Shown here piece after piece: positions 61,754-64,000 of a DNA stretch of 64,000 nt (within the stretch, counting starts at the first letter, position 1; each line of letters opens with the position of its first letter). Under the pieces are notes generated by a model. That model saw only the letters and a list, made by a program, of their open reading frames with translations. It did not search any database and was not told the DNA's origin. This stretch comes from Cytophagales bacterium (lineage in GTDB: Bacteria; Bacteroidota; Bacteroidia; Cytophagales; Thermoflexibacteraceae), in contig JAAFKA010000015.1 in the NCBI GenBank assembly GCA_013299115.1, positions 59,625-123,624 of the forward strand, read 5' to 3'. The translations under genes and the position numbers were made by a program.

Positions 61754-63010
61754 TTAAAGCCTTGCATCTACTATCTTTCTATCTAAGAAAGATTTTATAT
61801 CATAAACCACTGAGTTTGACTTTATTAAGTCTTTGATTGACAGACTATTAAACTTGTCGTGTTTCACAGCCAAAATCACAACATCATATTGAGTTTGCAA
61901 ATTTTGAGTGAGCTGAATTTGATATTCGTGTTGTACCTCCTCAGCACTTGCCCAAGGGTCGTAAATATCTAAGGCTACATGATAGTCTTTCAACTCATTA
62001 ATAATATCAATCACACGAGAATTGCGAATATCAGGGCAATTTTCTTTGAAAGTAATACCTAATACCAAAATTTTTGCTTGCTGAATGGCTATTCCTTTTT
62101 GCAACATCATTTTGATTACTTTGTTGGCAACAAAAACACCCATGTTGTCGTTGATTCGTCTGCCTGCCAAAATTACTTCGGGGTGATAGCCCAAACTTCC
62201 TGCTTTGTGTGTAAGGTAATAAGGGTCGACGCCTATGCAATGTCCGCCAACCAATCCTGGCTTGAAGGGTAAAAAGTTCCATTTGGTGCTGGCAGCCTCC
62301 AAGACTTCGGTAGTGTCTATGCCCATTCGGTCAAAAATCAATGCCAATTCATTGACAAAAGCAATATTTATATCCCTTTGGGCATTTTCTATGGCTTTGG
62401 ATGCTTCCGCCACCCTGATAGAAGATGCCAAATGTGTACCTGCTGTGATAATAGATGCATACAAATTATCAACTGTTTGAGCTGTTGCGGGGGTGCTGCC
62501 ACTGGTAACTTTCTTTATTTTGGTAACAGTGTGTTGTTTGTCGCCAGGATTGATTCTTTCAGGTGAGTAGCCACAAAAAAAGTCTTTGTTAAATTGTAAA
62601 CCACTTAGTTTTTCCAAAATAGGCACACAGTCCTCCTCCGTACACCCAGGATAAACCGTTGATTCGTAGATTACGATGTCGCCTTTTTTCAACACTTTGC
62701 CCACTGTTTCACTTGCTTTGAGGAGAGGGGTAAGGTCAGGAGTTTTGTATTGGTCTATGGGCGTGGGTACGGTTACAATATAAAAATTTGCTTGCCTAAT
62801 TTCGTCAATCGAAGAAGTAAAACGCAGTCGTTTAGATTCCTGAAATTGTGCAGCAGAAATTTCTAAGGTGTGGTCTATGCCTTGTTGCAATTCTTGAATT
62901 CGGCTTGCCTTGATGTCAAAGCCTATGACTTCATATTTTTTACCAAACTCAACGGCAAGGGGTAATCCTACATAACCTAAACCAATAACTGCAATTGTGA
63001 TGTTGCTCAT
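61754..63010 (-). CDS. nucleotide-sugar dehydrogenase (UDP-N-acetylglucosamine/galactosamine type)
   Basis: A 418-residue member of the UDP-glucose/GDP-mannose dehydrogenase superfamily. NAD motif VIGLGYVGLPLAVEFGKK is at the start, and ATG 63010 (MSNITIAVIG) is preferred to an upstream ATG. Catalytic Cys is in KPGLVGGHCIGVDPYYL and the C-terminal domain in ILVLGITFKENCPDIRNSRV. It resembles WbpO/TviB-type UDP-HexNAc 6-dehydrogenases, which make uronic acids for surface polysaccharide. No glycosyltransferase cluster is adjacent here. Confidence 0.9.
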   Translation of the reverse strand: MSNITIAVIGLGYVGLPLAVEFGKKYEVIGFDIKASRIQELQQGIDHTLEISAAQFQESKRLRFTSSIDEIRQANFYIVTVPTPIDQYKTPDLTPLLKASETVGKVLKKGDIVIYESTVYPGCTEEDCVPILEKLSGLQFNKDFFCGYSPERINPGDKQHTVTKIKKVTSGSTPATAQTVDNLYASIITAGTHLASSIRVAEASKAIENAQRDINIAFVNELALIFDRMGIDTTEVLEAASTKWNFLPFKPGLVGGHCIGVDPYYLTHKAGSLGYHPEVILAGRRINDNMGVFVANKVIKMMLQKGIAIQQAKILVLGITFKENCPDIRNSRVIDIINELKDYHVALDIYDPWASAEEVQHEYQIQLTQNLQTQYDVVILAVKHDKFNSLSIKDLIKSNSVVYDIKSFLDRKIVDARL

Positions 63011-63403
63011 AGTAACAATAATAAGCCACAAAGGAAATAAAAAAAATGATACTATGCAAGTGCTATATAAGGTTGATAGTGTAAAACTTTGGCAACAAAT
63101 AATTCAATAAAAAAGAAAGCAAAAAAAATAAATTTATCACTTTTTGCCCCCAAAATCTTCGAAAAGTTACAAAAATAACAGTTTTTTCTACTATTTTATT
63201 TTACGTATTTAATTAAATATATGATTTTTTCATAAAACCTTATTTTTAGCTATAAGAAGGCACTTTTTTGATACTTTTTTAAATATATCGAATTGGTGAA
63301 AAAAGTGTTAAAATTGCGAAAAAAAATTAAAATTTTTACCTCTTGTTATTTGCTGGTCTAAATGTTAAAATTTGTTTTTTTTATAAACATTTTTAACTTT
63401 TTG
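63011..63403. other. AT-rich intergenic region, no gene seen
   Basis: About 390 bp of A- and T-runs between the sugar dehydrogenase and the surface-protein promoter. A TATATAAGG near 63064 and many AAAAA tracts are seen, but no recognisable gene or repeat. Confidence 0.4.
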
Positions 63404-63436
63404 TTTGCATTTCTCTTTCAAAACTCCTTACCTTTG
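63404..63436 (+). promoter_or_regulatory. Bacteroidota-type promoter of the phase-variable surface-protein gene
   Basis: TTTG at 63404-63407, 21 nt, TACCTTTG at 63429-63436: the full consensus with correct spacing, the best promoter in the window. The leader of about 130 nt contains the TTATCAGACACTTT palindrome. Confidence 0.8.
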
Positions 63437-63479
63437 TGCCGTCAAACAGCAAGACCTTTCTTTGCTTTTGGCACAAAAC

Positions 63480-63508
63480 TTATCAGACACTTTCAAAGTG
63501 TCTGATAA
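63480..63508. repeat. leader palindrome, TTATCAGACACTTT type
   Basis: TTATCAGACACTTT, C, AAAGTGTCTGATAA, perfect 14-bp arms. Nearly the same as 55425-55453. It sits 44 nt after the -7 box and 63 nt before the first start codon. Confidence 0.85.
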
Positions 63509-63570
63509 ATACTTCTTATCAAACAGATAAGTAGTTCTCTTTTATTCATCTTTTAAACCTTCATGAACTC

Positions 63571-64000
<430 letters not shown>

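Overview
The window looks like a chromosomal segment of a Bacteroidota bacterium, most likely a Cytophagales-type gliding or surface bacterium. The evidence is low to moderate GC by eye, a SusC/SusD pair, two further TonB-dependent receptors, a TonB of the Bacteroidetes type, a Bacteroidetes-type arginyltransferase-like protein, and promoters that fit the Bacteroidetes consensus (TTTG, about 20 nt, TAnnTTTG). I see no rRNA, tRNA, CRISPR array or prophage. The species cannot be fixed from this sequence.

Layout. 1-3480: a lipoprotein cut by the left edge, grpE-dnaJ and a TauE/SafE permease. 3495-15565: an accessory island bounded by two paralogous DNA methyltransferases, each fused to a restriction-nuclease-like domain. 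Between them lie an insertion sequence that has truncated an AAA ATPase gene, a 199-bp nested inverted repeat, an internally deleted AraC-type gene, a two-gene ParA-ATPase/HEPN cassette and an orphan MacB/LolD-type ABC ATPase. Housekeeping genes (enoyl-CoA hydratase, cysteine desulfurase, a VOC protein) are interleaved. 15700-32617: a small lipoprotein, a Wzi/RemB-like outer-membrane protein, TonB, an AAA/PD-(D/E)XK protein, a TPP-riboswitch-controlled TonB receptor, rsmE, two FAD enzymes, a TrpG/PabA-type amidotransferase, an arginyltransferase-like gene, a YoaK membrane protein and NADP isocitrate dehydrogenase. 32755-42775: a response regulator, a PAAR protein, an acyl carrier protein and a TetR-RND-MFP-TolC efflux locus with two copies of a perfect or near-perfect palindromic operator. 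43311-48545: sbcC, a PD-(D/E)XK-like protein and ffh. 48610-57814: a transposase remnant, a SusCD-lipoprotein operon and a TonB receptor. 57928-64000: agmatine deiminase, a GH3 protein, a DHH phosphoesterase, a UDP-sugar dehydrogenase and the start of a secreted surface protein preceded by an (AC)n tract.

The strongest unusual signals are as follows. (1) A 33-nt AC microsatellite sits between two start codons in different frames and the signal peptide of a secreted protein, which is a phase-variation design. (2) A TPP riboswitch has its P3 arm built from a large palindromic repeat, followed by a second palindrome in the leader and a third inside the signal-peptide codons of the receptor. (3) Two fused methyltransferase-nuclease paralogues have near-identical flanks but different central (target-recognition) parts. 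(4) The ParA-HEPN pair is a candidate defence or toxin system. (5) A genome-wide family of short palindromic elements, some with conserved flanks outside the hairpin, is scattered through nearly all intergenic spaces.
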